Source: Tardiphaga sp. 709
GTDB taxonomy: Bacteria > Pseudomonadota > Alphaproteobacteria > Rhizobiales > Xanthobacteraceae
DNA: 64,000 nucleotides
NCBI RefSeq assembly: GCF_032401055.1
Contig: NZ_CP135529.1
Span: forward strand, 4,400,501-4,464,500
Reading direction: 5' to 3'
Every line of letters starts with the position of its first letter. Position 1 is the first letter of the stretch. Positions 47,070 to 55,902 of the stretch are shown piece by piece. The position numbers and the translations under genes were made by a program. The notes under the pieces were generated by a model, which saw nothing but the letters and a program-made list of their open reading frames with translations, made no database searches and was not told the DNA's origin.

Positions 47070-48029
47070 ATGAATAAGTTTATGCGGTGGTCGTGTGTTT
47101 TCGCCGGTGTGCTGCTGTCGTCTGTCGCGGCGCAGGCCGAAAGCAACTGGCCGACCCGGTTGATCAAGGCCACCATCCCGTTCGGCCCCGGTAGCGCTAC
47201 CGACGTGGTGCCGCGGATATTCTTCGAGCGTCTCGGGCCCGAGCTCGGTCAGACGATCGTGGTCGAGAACCGGGTTGGCGGCGGCGGCTCGATCGGCACC
47301 AACGCGGTGGCCAAGGCGGAGCCGGATGGCTACAGCATCCTGGCGCATTCCTCGGCGCTGGCGATCACGCCGGCGATCTTTCCGAACCTGCCCTATGACA
47401 CGTCGAAAGACCTGTCGTCAGTCATCATGATCGGCTCCAGCCCGCAAATCATGATCATTCCGAAGGAGCGGCCCTGGAAGACCGTAGACGATTTCCTCAA
47501 GGATGCGAAAGCCAAGGGATCGCAGATCAATTTCGGTTCGGTTGGCGTCGGTAGCGCCGTGCATATCAGTGCCGAGAAATTCCGCCTCGCTGCCAATTTC
47601 GAAGCGACCCACGTGCCGTATCGCGGTGGGCCCGAAGTGATCGCCGATATTCTTGGTGGCCGTATCGATTTCTACTTCTGCCCGGCGGCGACCGCTTTGC
47701 CGCTGATCCGCGAAGGGCAGGTGCGTGCACTGGTCGTCTCCACCGACAAGCGCAGCAATGAACTGCCCGACGTGCCGTCGATGACCGAAGTCGGTCTGAA
47801 GGACGGCGTCAGCGAGAGCTGGATCGGCGTGTTCGTGCCCTCCAAGACGTCGCGCGAGATCGTCGACAAGATGCATGATGCCGGCGTCAAGGTGCTGGCC
47901 AAGCCGGAGATGCAGGCGGCGCTGAAGAAGATTGGCGTCGAGACCGTGCCGATGCAGCCGAAGGCAATGGACGACCTCGTGGCGAAGGAAGTCGCTGCGA
48001 ATATCGCGCTGCTGAAGGATGTGAAATAA
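47070..48029 (+). CDS. Bug/TctC-type solute receptor, intact
   Basis: A periplasmic binding protein of 319 residues. The signal peptide ends ...SSVAAQAESNWP. It shares the sequence layout of the gene at 45926 throughout (GPGSATDVVPRIFFERL, GSVGVGSAVHISAEKFR, EATHVPYRGGPEVIADILGG), so the pair is a tandem duplication with substantial divergence. Bug receptors bind small carboxylates or amides; the ligand is unknown. The ATG at 47070 has a GGAG ribosome site. Confidence 0.9.
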   Translation: MNKFMRWSCVFAGVLLSSVAAQAESNWPTRLIKATIPFGPGSATDVVPRIFFERLGPELGQTIVVENRVGGGGSIGTNAVAKAEPDGYSILAHSSALAITPAIFPNLPYDTSKDLSSVIMIGSSPQIMIIPKERPWKTVDDFLKDAKAKGSQINFGSVGVGSAVHISAEKFRLAANFEATHVPYRGGPEVIADILGGRIDFYFCPAATALPLIREGQVRALVVSTDKRSNELPDVPSMTEVGLKDGVSESWIGVFVPSKTSREIVDKMHDAGVKVLAKPEMQAALKKIGVETVPMQPKAMDDLVAKEVAANIALLKDVK

Positions 48030-48036
48030 GGCGACA

Positions 48037-48064
48037 AGGGCTCCTCGTCATCGCAAGGAGCCCT
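48037..48064. terminator. Hairpin between converging genes
   Basis: AGGGCTCCT and AGGAGCCCT form a perfect 9-bp stem around a 10-base loop, 8 bases after the receptor stop and 20 bases before the NTF2-like stop. No T tract is present, so it may work poorly as an intrinsic terminator. Confidence 0.55.
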
Positions 48065-48083
48065 CGCGACGATGCGAAGCTGA

Positions 48084-48515
48084 TTACGCCTCGATATCCA
48101 TGCGCACGAGAATGCGTTCAGCGCTGTCGTTCCAGACATCCATTTTCACGATCTTGCCGCCGCGCACGACGAAGCGATCGACATAGCGATTGCCTTCGAA
48201 CGCCGTGCCGTCATGCCATTCGCCATAGAGCGTTCCGGTATTGTAGACGATGGTCTCGCCATTCCCCGGCGACACGTCTGTGCGCTCCATCTTCTTCTTC
48301 ACCCATTTGTAGCGCATGGCGTTGAACGCGGTGGCATCGCGCGGATGCTTGAACTTGCGACCGCCGGTGAAGGTGATCGCGACGTCGGCCGACATGAAGG
48401 TGCCGGCGGTTTCCGGATCCGGCACCATGGAGGCCACGAGAAACCGCTCGACGAGGTCGGCAGCCTTGGCGGTTTCATCGGTGAAGGGCGCAAGCGCGGT
48501 GGGGGATTGCGACAT
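48084..48515 (-). CDS. SnoaL/NTF2-like protein
   Basis: A 143-residue protein with the fold pattern of nuclear-transport-factor-2-like proteins: a helix-rich start (AADLVERFLVASMVPDPETA), then strands FMSADVAITFTGG, TGTLYGEWHDGTAF and RYVDRFVVRGGKIVKMDVWND. Such proteins are enzymes or binding proteins for small organics. The ATG at 48515 has a GGAGAAA ribosome site. It diverges from the amidohydrolase operon and might act with it. Confidence 0.7.
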   Translation of the reverse strand: MSQSPTALAPFTDETAKAADLVERFLVASMVPDPETAGTFMSADVAITFTGGRKFKHPRDATAFNAMRYKWVKKKMERTDVSPGNGETIVYNTGTLYGEWHDGTAFEGNRYVDRFVVRGGKIVKMDVWNDSAERILVRMDIEA

Positions 48516-48705
48516 CGGGTTTCTCCTGCGGACAGATGCTGGCGCCATCATAGCAAAACCGGTGCCAGAATTGTATTCGGTAGATGCGTCAGATCGTATA
48601 CAATTCTTGTTTGTTACGACTAGTTATTGGGCGTTCTCTGAAGGAATATTTGAAGATATTATCGTATTCTCAGATGGTTAGTCATAGATTGAATCGCATG
48701 CGTCT

Positions 48706-48721
48706 TGGCACGTGCCTTGCT
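48706..48721 (+). promoter_or_regulatory. Sigma-54 (RpoN) promoter of the amidohydrolase-amidase operon
   Basis: TGGCACG-TGCC-TTGCT matches the -24/-12 consensus. The GG (48707-48708) and GC (48719-48720) dinucleotides are separated by exactly 10 bases, as required. The predicted transcription start is near 48733, about 50 bases before the ATG at 48784. An activator site should lie in 48520-48700, which is AT-rich and gene-free. Confidence 0.8.
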
Positions 48722-48783
48722 TGCTCGCGCATATGCTTTCGCTACGTCCCGATCGGTGGCGTGGCCTCTCCAGGAGTCCTCCC

Positions 48784-50019
48784 ATGACCTTCGATCTCAT
48801 CCTGCGCAACGCGCGCATTGCCGACCGACCTGATGGCCCGGTGGATATCGGCATTCGCGGCGGGCGGTTCGAGGCCATCGAGATCGGCCTGCCGCGCGGC
48901 GTGGCGCCGGATCAGGATGTCGGCGGCCGGCTGCTCGTGCCAGGCCTCGTGGAGACGCATATCCATCTCGACAAATCCTGCCTCCTGGGCCGCTGCAATT
49001 GCGCGAATGGTACGCTCGCGGAGGTGATCAGCGAAGTCTCCCGGGCCAAACGCGACTTCACCGAAGAGGACGTCTACGCGCGCGCATCGCAGACGCTGGA
49101 GAAAGCGATCAAGCACGGCACCAACCGCATGCGCACGCATGTGGAGGTCGATCCGCGTATCGGGTTGACCAGCTTTCGCGCGCTGAAGAGGTTGAAGCAG
49201 AATTACGCATGGGCGATCGATCTGCAGATCTGCGTGTTTCCGCAGGAAGGATTGCTCGACGATCCCGGCTGTGAGGACGTCCTGCTGCAGGCGATGCGAG
49301 AGGGCGCCGATCTGATAGGCGGCGTGCCCTACATCGACAAGGATTCGAATGGCCAGATCGCCAGGATATTCGGCATCGCGCAGGAGTTCGGCGTCGATAT
49401 CGATTTCCATCTCGATTTCGATCTCGACCCCACGCGATCCGACTACGAGGAAGTGTGCCGCATGACCGAAGCCATCGGCTGGGGCGGTCGCGTGGCCATC
49501 GGCCATGCCACGAAACTGTCGGCGATGCCGCCTGCGGCCTTCGAGGCCGCTGCAAAGCGGCTCGCCGATGCCGGTGTCGCCGTTACGGTGTTGCCTGCGA
49601 CCGACCTGTTCCTCACCGGCCGTGACAGCGATCACAACGTGCCGCGCGGCGTGACATCGGCGCACAGACTGCGTGCTTTGGGTGTGAATGCGAATATCTC
49701 CACCAACAATGTGCTGAATCCGTTCACGCCGTTCGGCGATGTCTCGCTGATCCGCATGATCAATCTCTATGCCAATGTGATGCAGGTCGGCGCCACGGAC
49801 GACCTTGCCGGATGTCTCGACCTCGTGACGTCGGCTTCGGCGAAGCTGCTCAACCTGAAGCACTACGGCATCGCCGTCGGCAATTCCGCCGATCTCGTGG
49901 TGCTCGATTGCGAGACCAAGGCAGAGGCGGTATGCGAGATTGCGCAGCCACTGTTCGGTTTCAAGAACGGCATCAGGACCTTCATCAGGCCGGCTGCGAG
50001 TCTGCTCAAGCCCCACTGA
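48784..50019 (+). CDS. Amidohydrolase, cytosine-deaminase/AtzC-like
   Basis: A 411-residue metal-dependent hydrolase. The metal motif is ETHIHLDKS (H59, H61). Further ligands lie in RTHVEVDP, DFHLDFDLDP and IGHATKLSAM, with a late aspartate in VLPATDLFLTGRDSD. The HIHLDKS motif places it with cytosine deaminases, AtzC and related ring-amidine hydrolases. Coupled to an amidase and a sigma-54 promoter, it likely releases nitrogen from a cyclic or substituted amide compound; the substrate is unknown. Confidence 0.82.
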   Translation: MTFDLILRNARIADRPDGPVDIGIRGGRFEAIEIGLPRGVAPDQDVGGRLLVPGLVETHIHLDKSCLLGRCNCANGTLAEVISEVSRAKRDFTEEDVYARASQTLEKAIKHGTNRMRTHVEVDPRIGLTSFRALKRLKQNYAWAIDLQICVFPQEGLLDDPGCEDVLLQAMREGADLIGGVPYIDKDSNGQIARIFGIAQEFGVDIDFHLDFDLDPTRSDYEEVCRMTEAIGWGGRVAIGHATKLSAMPPAAFEAAAKRLADAGVAVTVLPATDLFLTGRDSDHNVPRGVTSAHRLRALGVNANISTNNVLNPFTPFGDVSLIRMINLYANVMQVGATDDLAGCLDLVTSASAKLLNLKHYGIAVGNSADLVVLDCETKAEAVCEIAQPLFGFKNGIRTFIRPAASLLKPH

Positions 50020-50051
50020 GGCGGGCGTCCTTTTGTCGTACGGAGACTTCG

Positions 50052-51227
50052 ATGCCGATCAATGACACGCTCAACGCCTTTGTGGATCATGGCCACATCG
50101 AAGTGCAGACCACGACAGAGGGGCCTCTCGCGGGTTTGACCTTTGCACTGAAGGATTTCTTCGATCTCGCCAATGTGCCGACCGGCGCCGGCAGCCCGGA
50201 ATGGCTGGCGACGCATCCGGTGCCGACAAAATCGTCGCCGGTCGTCGATCGCCTGCTCGATGCCGGAGCGAAACTGGTCGGCAAGACGCATACGGATGAA
50301 CTGGCCTGGAGCCTCAACGGCGAGAACGCGCATTACGGCACGCCGATCAATCCGGCTGCGCCCGGCCGCATTCCCGGCGGCTCGTCGAGCGGGTCGGCCG
50401 CTGCGACCGCTGGCGCGCTGGTCGACTTCGCCATCGGCTCCGACACCGGCGGCTCAGTGCGTCTGCCCGCCAGCTATTGCGGTGTCTACGGCATTCGCAC
50501 CACGCATGGTCGCATTCCGCTCGATGGCGCGGTGCCGCTGGCGCCGAGTTACGACACTGTCGGCTGGTTTGCGCGCACGCCCGAATTGATGGCGGAGGTC
50601 GGCAAGGTGTTGCTCGACAAGGCCCGTGCTCCGCGTCGGGTGAAGAAGGTTCTGATCGCAAGCGACCTGTTTGGCGCCGTCGATGAGAAGGTTCGCAACC
50701 TGCTGCAGCCGTCGGTCGATCGCATCAAGGCGCTCGTTGGTGCGAGCGAGGATGTGGATGTCGCAAGCGGTGAACTCAATGCCTGGCGCAACACCTTCCG
50801 TGTAGTCCAGTCGGAAGAAGCCTGGGCCGCGCAGGGCGAATGGATCAAGGCGACCCAGCCGAAGCTCGGCCCCGGCGTGAAGGAGCGTTTCGCGGCTGCG
50901 GCGGTTCTCGATCCCGCGGAGATCGCGGCTGCGCGGGCCATGCGAAAAGTCATCGTTGAGCGCGTGCTGTCGCTGCTGGCCCCTGACACGGTCATGCTTT
51001 TGCCGACCGCGCCGGGCATTGCGCCGCTGCGCAACACGCCGGATGCGACGCTCGATGTGTTCCGCGCCCGCGCCATCGAATTGCTCTGTGTGTCCGGCCA
51101 TGCCGGAACGCCGCAGGTCTCAATGCCTGTCGCCAAGTTCGACGATTGCCCGATCGGCCTGTCGATCATGGGCGCGCGCGATTGCGACGAGGATATTTTG
51201 CAGTTGGCGGTGGAGTTGGCGAAGTAA
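50052..51227 (+). CDS. Amidase of the amidase-signature family
   Basis: A 391-residue amidase. The catalytic triad is visible: Lys34 in FALKDFFD, the cis-serine in PGGSSSGSAA (~111-113) and the nucleophile Ser135 in GSDTGGSVRLPA. The short length resembles AtzE/AtzF-like and mandelamide-type amidases. It begins 33 bases after the amidohydrolase, so both are one transcript. It likely cleaves the acyclic amide released by the partner. Confidence 0.88.
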   Translation: MPINDTLNAFVDHGHIEVQTTTEGPLAGLTFALKDFFDLANVPTGAGSPEWLATHPVPTKSSPVVDRLLDAGAKLVGKTHTDELAWSLNGENAHYGTPINPAAPGRIPGGSSSGSAAATAGALVDFAIGSDTGGSVRLPASYCGVYGIRTTHGRIPLDGAVPLAPSYDTVGWFARTPELMAEVGKVLLDKARAPRRVKKVLIASDLFGAVDEKVRNLLQPSVDRIKALVGASEDVDVASGELNAWRNTFRVVQSEEAWAAQGEWIKATQPKLGPGVKERFAAAAVLDPAEIAAARAMRKVIVERVLSLLAPDTVMLLPTAPGIAPLRNTPDATLDVFRARAIELLCVSGHAGTPQVSMPVAKFDDCPIGLSIMGARDCDEDILQLAVELAK

Positions 51228-51247
51228 CGCGCCGGCCGTGCGCTCCT

Positions 51248-51275
51248 TCTCCCCGCTCTGCGCGGGGAGAGGTTA
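51248..51275. repeat. Short family C palindrome
   Basis: CTCCCCGC and GCGGGGAG pair around a 5-base loop, followed by AGGTTAAG, the same end as the element at 20027-20280. It lies between the converging amidase and tex genes and may terminate both. Confidence 0.65.
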
Positions 51276-51282
51276 AGTAAGA

Positions 51283-53625
51283 CTACTTCGCCTTCCCCGC
51301 GCCCTTCTCGGCCGCGCGGCGCAGTGCCTCTGCAAATGCACCACCGCCACTGCTCTCCTGCTTCGCCGGAGCACGCGATGTCATCTGGCGTTCGTTGAAG
51401 CGCGGGCCGCGATCGGCTTGCGGACGGTCGGCCTTGGCGCCGACAGGATCGTCCATGCGCAGCGTCAGCGCGATACGCTTGCGGGCGACTTCGACCTCCA
51501 GCACCTTCACCTTGACGATATCGCCTGATTTCACGACCTCGCGCGGATCCTTGATGAAGGTCTTGGACATCGCGGAGATGTGCACGAGGCCGTCCTGATG
51601 TACGCCGATATCGACGAAGGCACCGAAGGCGGCGACGTTGGTGACGGTGCCTTCGAGCACCATGCCGGGCTTGAGATCGCTGAGCTTCTCGACGCCTTCC
51701 ATGAACACCGCAGCCTTGAAGGCGGGGCGGGGGTCGCGGCCGGGTTTTTCGAGTTCTTTCAGGATGTCGGTGACCGTCGGCAGACCGAAGGTGTCATCGA
51801 CGAAGGTCTTGGGCTGCACCTTGCGCAGAATCTCGGCATTGCCGATCAGCGCCTTGATATCGCTCTTGGTGGCCTCAAGAATCTTGCGCACCAGCGGATA
51901 GGCTTCCGGATGCACGCCGGACTTGTCGAGCGGATCCTCGCCGTCATTGATGCGCAGGAAGCCGGCACATTGTTCGAATGCCTTCGGGCCAAGCCGCGGC
52001 ACTTCCTTGAGCGCCTTGCGTGACTTGAACGGGCCGTTGGCGTCGCGGTGCTGCACGATGCTCTGCGCCAGACCGGTGCCGATGCCCGACACGCGTGCCA
52101 GCAGCGGTGCGGATGCCGTGTTCACGTCGACGCCAACGCCGTTCACGCAGTCTTCCACGACGGCATCGAGCGACCGCGCCAGCTTGCTCTCGCCGAGGTC
52201 GTGCTGATACTGGCCAACGCCGATCGCTTTTGGATCGATCTTCACCAGTTCAGCGAGCGGATCCTGCAGGCGGCGCGCGATCGACACCGCGCCGCGCAGC
52301 GTGACGTCGAGCTCAGGCAGCTCTTCGGAGGCAAAGGCCGAGGCGGAATAGACCGACGCGCCGGCTTCCGACACCACGATCTTCGACATCTTGAGGTCCG
52401 GTAGCAGCTTGACCAGCTCCATCGCCAGCTTGTCGGTCTCGCGCGAGGCTGTGCCGTTGCCGATGGCGATCAGGTCGACTTTGTGCTGCACGGCGAGCTT
52501 GCCGAGCATGGCGAGCGACGCATCCCACTGGCGTTGCGGCTCATGCGGATAGATCGTGGTCGTTGCAACGACTTTACCGGTGGCGTCGATAATCGCGGTC
52601 TTCACACCCGAACGGAAGCCTGGATCAAGGCCCATGGTGACGCGCGCGCCGGCAGGCGCTGCGAGCAGCAGGTCGCGCAGGTTCGATGCGAAGACGCGGA
52701 CGCCCTCTTCTTCCGCCGCGGTCCACAGCCGCATGCGCAGGTCGATGTTGAGATGCACCTGGATCTTGGTACGCCAGGCCCAACGCGTGGTTTCGGTCAG
52801 CCACTTGTCGCCGGGGCGGCCCTGATCGGAAACGCCGAAGCGATTCATGATCTTCAGTTCATAGGAGCTCGGTGTGGTGGTGGGGGCGGGCGTCGCGGGC
52901 ACCGGCTCGGGCTGCATCGCGAGATCGAGGATCTCTTCTTTCTCGCCGCGGAACAACGCCAGGATACGGTGTGATGGCAGCTTGTGCAGCGGCTCGCTGA
53001 AGTCGAAATAGTCCTTGAACTTCTCGCCTTCGGTCTTCTTGCCGGTGCGCACGGTCGAGGCCATCAAGCCGTTCGACCACATCTGTTCGCGAAGGGCGCC
53101 GATCAGATCGGCGTCTTCGGCGAAGCGCTCGACAAGAATGGCGCGCGCGCCGTCGAGCGCAGCGGCGACATCGGCGACGTTCTTCTCGGCATTGACGAAA
53201 GCTTCCGCAACTTTCTTCGGATCGTTCTGCGGCTCGGTGAGCAGCAGTTCCGACAGCGGTTCAAGGCCGGCTTCCTTGGCGATCTCGGCCTTCGTGCGGC
53301 GTTTCGGTTTGAACGGCAGATAGATGTCTTCGAGACGACCCTTGGTGTCGGCGGTCATGATCGCCGTTTCGAGCGCGGCATCGAGCTTGCCCTGTTCGCG
53401 CACCGATTCCAGAATCACGAGGCGGCGTTCTTCGAGTTCGCGCAGATAGGTCAGGCGCTCTTCCAGCGTGCGCAGTTGTGCGTCATCGAGACCGCCGGTG
53501 ATTTCCTTGCGGTAGCGTGCCACGAACGGCACCGTTGCGCCGCCGTTGAGCAGTTCTACCGTCGCCGCGACCTGCTGTTCGCGCACGCCAAGTTCGTCTG
53601 CGATCTTCTGATTGATGTTTGCCAC
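51283..53625 (-). CDS. tex: Tex-like RNA-binding transcription accessory protein
   Basis: A 780-residue protein with the full Tex layout: an N-terminal helical domain ([20 protein letters not shown]), a YqgF-like RNase H fold (~325-450, [14 protein letters not shown]), helix-hairpin-helix repeats (~490-560) and one S1 RNA-binding domain (~635-700, [20 protein letters not shown]). It ends in a disordered, basic tail. I use GTG 53625 because AAGGAATC lies upstream and [12 protein letters not shown] is the usual start. Function in transcription is known only broadly. Confidence 0.92.
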   Translation of the reverse strand: MANINQKIADELGVREQQVAATVELLNGGATVPFVARYRKEITGGLDDAQLRTLEERLTYLRELEERRLVILESVREQGKLDAALETAIMTADTKGRLEDIYLPFKPKRRTKAEIAKEAGLEPLSELLLTEPQNDPKKVAEAFVNAEKNVADVAAALDGARAILVERFAEDADLIGALREQMWSNGLMASTVRTGKKTEGEKFKDYFDFSEPLHKLPSHRILALFRGEKEEILDLAMQPEPVPATPAPTTTPSSYELKIMNRFGVSDQGRPGDKWLTETTRWAWRTKIQVHLNIDLRMRLWTAAEEEGVRVFASNLRDLLLAAPAGARVTMGLDPGFRSGVKTAIIDATGKVVATTTIYPHEPQRQWDASLAMLGKLAVQHKVDLIAIGNGTASRETDKLAMELVKLLPDLKMSKIVVSEAGASVYSASAFASEELPELDVTLRGAVSIARRLQDPLAELVKIDPKAIGVGQYQHDLGESKLARSLDAVVEDCVNGVGVDVNTASAPLLARVSGIGTGLAQSIVQHRDANGPFKSRKALKEVPRLGPKAFEQCAGFLRINDGEDPLDKSGVHPEAYPLVRKILEATKSDIKALIGNAEILRKVQPKTFVDDTFGLPTVTDILKELEKPGRDPRPAFKAAVFMEGVEKLSDLKPGMVLEGTVTNVAAFGAFVDIGVHQDGLVHISAMSKTFIKDPREVVKSGDIVKVKVLEVEVARKRIALTLRMDDPVGAKADRPQADRGPRFNERQMTSRAPAKQESSGGGAFAEALRRAAEKGAGKAK

Positions 53626-53782
53626 GCGTAGAGATTCCTTCGAAATTCCGTGGCGGGTCATACCGCCGTCGCAAAACGCTTATGGACCGATGCCGCACGA
53701 TTCATCAACCCCGGCGGATGCAGTCGATTGTTCTGTGGATCGCGTTGTTTTGCTTCGAAAATTGCAGTGTTTGATGCGCTTC

Positions 53783-53811
53783 ATGACAGTGCGGCTGTGC
53801 AAAAATATAAT
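53783..53811 (+). promoter_or_regulatory. Strong housekeeping promoter of the Hsp70-like gene
   Basis: ATGACA (53783-53788), 17-base spacer and TATAAT (53806-53811), a near-consensus sigma-70 promoter. The predicted start is ~53818, about 47 bases before the ATG at 53865. Confidence 0.65.
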
Positions 53812-53864
53812 GCTAGATCGCGGCCTGCGAACTGTGTAGACGGACGTTCCTTTCGGGAGCGGCA

Positions 53865-55118
53865 ATGTCGGTTTGTGGTCTGGATTTTGGAACGTCGAAC
53901 ACGACGCTCGGCACGGTCATCAATGATGTTCCGGTGCTGGCGGCGCTCGAAGACTATCATGTCACAATTCCGAGTGCGATCTTTTACAAGGCCGATACCG
54001 GCGCCTTCATTGGCCGCAAGGCGATTGAGGCCTATGTCGAGGGCGCGCCTGGCCGCCTGATGCGCAGCCTCAAATCCGTGCTCGGTACGTCGCTGATCGA
54101 TGAGACGACGCGCGTCGGCCGCGAGCGCGTCAGCTTCCGCAATGTCATCGCCTATTATCTCGGTGCGGTGAAGCGGCGTGCGGAACAGGCCACAGGGCTT
54201 GAACTCCGCCAGGTCGTCCATGGCCGTCCCGTCCATTTCGTCGATGACAATCCGGCGGGCGATGCCAAGGCCGAAGCTACGCTGCGCGCCATCGCGAAAG
54301 ACGTCGGCTTCGAGGACGTCACATTCCAGTTCGAGCCGATTGCCGCGGCGCTGGATTACGAGCGGCAGATCAATTCGGAGGAGATCGCGCTGATCGCCGA
54401 TATCGGCGGCGGCACGTCAGACTTCTCGATCGTGCGGTTGTCGCCTCAGCGGCATCACCATGCCGACCGCAAGGATGACATCCTCGCCAATGACGGTGTG
54501 CGGATTGGCGGTACCGATTTCGACCGGCATCTCAGTCTCGGTGTGATCATGCCGTTGCTGGGCTATCGTTCGGCGATGAAGCGCGCGGGGCTCGATGTGC
54601 CGTCGGGCTATTTCCACGATCTGGCGACCTGGTCGAGCATCAACCGGATGTACGATTCCAAGGTCATGAACGAGGTGAAACAGGTGCGCTATGAGGCGCA
54701 ACAGCCGGAGCTGCTGGATCGCTTGGTGCGTGTGTTGGACGAACAGCGCGGCCATACCCTGGCCATGGAAGTCGAGGGCGCCAAGATTGGCCTGTCCGAC
54801 AAGCCGAAATCGAGTATCGCGCTGGACTGGATCGAGCCTGGCCTTGCCGCCGGCGTCGCCCGTAATGAACTCGTCAGCCATACCCAGTTGCTCGCCGATC
54901 GGATCACCGCGCGGATCAAGATCTGCCTGAACCAGACCGGATTGAAGCCCGAAGCGATCGATGCCGTGTTCCTGACCGGCGGTTCGGTGCAGCTCGCCCA
55001 TGTCCGCAAGGCGATCACGGCGGCGCTGCCGGCCGCCCGCGCCATCGATGGCGACACGTTCGGGGCCGTCGGCAAGGGTCTGACTGTCGAGGCGGCCCGA
55101 CGCTACGGGCAGGGTTAG
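53865..55118 (+). CDS. yegD: Hsp70-family ATPase, YegD-like, lacking substrate-binding domain
   Basis: A 417-residue protein equal in length to an actin-like ATPase domain alone. Phosphate-1 motif CGLDFGTSNTTLGTV, phosphate-2 IADIGGGTSDFSI, adenosine motif VFLTGGSVQLAHVRKA. The FEPIAAALDYER region corresponds to the connect motif. There is no peptide-binding domain after residue ~415. YegD-type proteins have unknown clients. It is a single gene with its own strong promoter. Confidence 0.85.
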   Translation: MSVCGLDFGTSNTTLGTVINDVPVLAALEDYHVTIPSAIFYKADTGAFIGRKAIEAYVEGAPGRLMRSLKSVLGTSLIDETTRVGRERVSFRNVIAYYLGAVKRRAEQATGLELRQVVHGRPVHFVDDNPAGDAKAEATLRAIAKDVGFEDVTFQFEPIAAALDYERQINSEEIALIADIGGGTSDFSIVRLSPQRHHHADRKDDILANDGVRIGGTDFDRHLSLGVIMPLLGYRSAMKRAGLDVPSGYFHDLATWSSINRMYDSKVMNEVKQVRYEAQQPELLDRLVRVLDEQRGHTLAMEVEGAKIGLSDKPKSSIALDWIEPGLAAGVARNELVSHTQLLADRITARIKICLNQTGLKPEAIDAVFLTGGSVQLAHVRKAITAALPAARAIDGDTFGAVGKGLTVEAARRYGQG

Positions 55119-55205
55119 ACGCCGAGGGCCGGACAAGGCCCGAACGCCTTGTGGCTATGCGTGGCCGTCGCTTGATCCGGCGCCCGGCGCAGCCATATTA
55201 AGCCC

Positions 55206-55787
55206 ATGGCGAAGCTCTCGAATCGCGACAGGATTCTCACCGCAGGCCTCGCGGTCGTGCATGCGCGCGGCTATGCGGGCGCGAGCGTCCGCGACATCGT
55301 GCATGCCGCCGGCGTGCCACAAGGCACCTTCACCAACCATTTTACCTCCAAGGAGGAATTCGGCCTCGAGATCATCGATCTCTATTTCGCGAAGGGCCGC
55401 GAGCTGATGGCGCAGACGCTGCGCAATGAAAGCCTGTCGCCACTGGCGCGGCTGCGCGCCTATATCGATGCCAATGTGACCCGGCTGACCGAAGACCAGA
55501 TGTGCAATGGCTGTCTGTTCGGCAACTTCACGGCAGAAGCCAGCGACCATAGCGACCTCATTCGCGACCGGCTGCTGACGATCTTCGCCGATGTTCAGCA
55601 GAGCATTGCCGAATGCCTGACCTCCGCGGTGAAAGCCGGCGAGCTGCCGGCCGACTTCAAATGCGCGGAGGTTGCGGGTTTCATCGTCTCCTCGCTGCAG
55701 GGCGCCAACCTGCTGTCGAAGGCCGAACGCAGCCCGGCGCCGATCGAGCGCTTTGCGCAGGTGCTGTTCACGCAGGTGTTACGCTGA
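55206..55787 (+). CDS. TetR-family transcriptional regulator
   Basis: A 193-residue repressor. The DNA-binding region (1-60) contains GYAGASVRDIVHAAGVPQGT and FTNHFTSKEEFGLEII. The ligand domain has the CLFGNFTAEASDHSDLIRDR signature of the NemR/TetR_C subgroup. It is 115 bases upstream of the MFS transporter on the same strand and could control it, but no palindrome is obvious there. Confidence 0.82.
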   Translation: MAKLSNRDRILTAGLAVVHARGYAGASVRDIVHAAGVPQGTFTNHFTSKEEFGLEIIDLYFAKGRELMAQTLRNESLSPLARLRAYIDANVTRLTEDQMCNGCLFGNFTAEASDHSDLIRDRLLTIFADVQQSIAECLTSAVKAGELPADFKCAEVAGFIVSSLQGANLLSKAERSPAPIERFAQVLFTQVLR

Positions 55788-55902
55788 GCTGATTGCTGCT
55801 CTGCACAGACATTGCCGCTTCCCGGCTCTTTCGCTAAACCGTGCGACATGACAGCGCGGCCCGCAGAGGCCGTCGCCGACAACAAGCGACCGGGAGTGAA
55901 CC

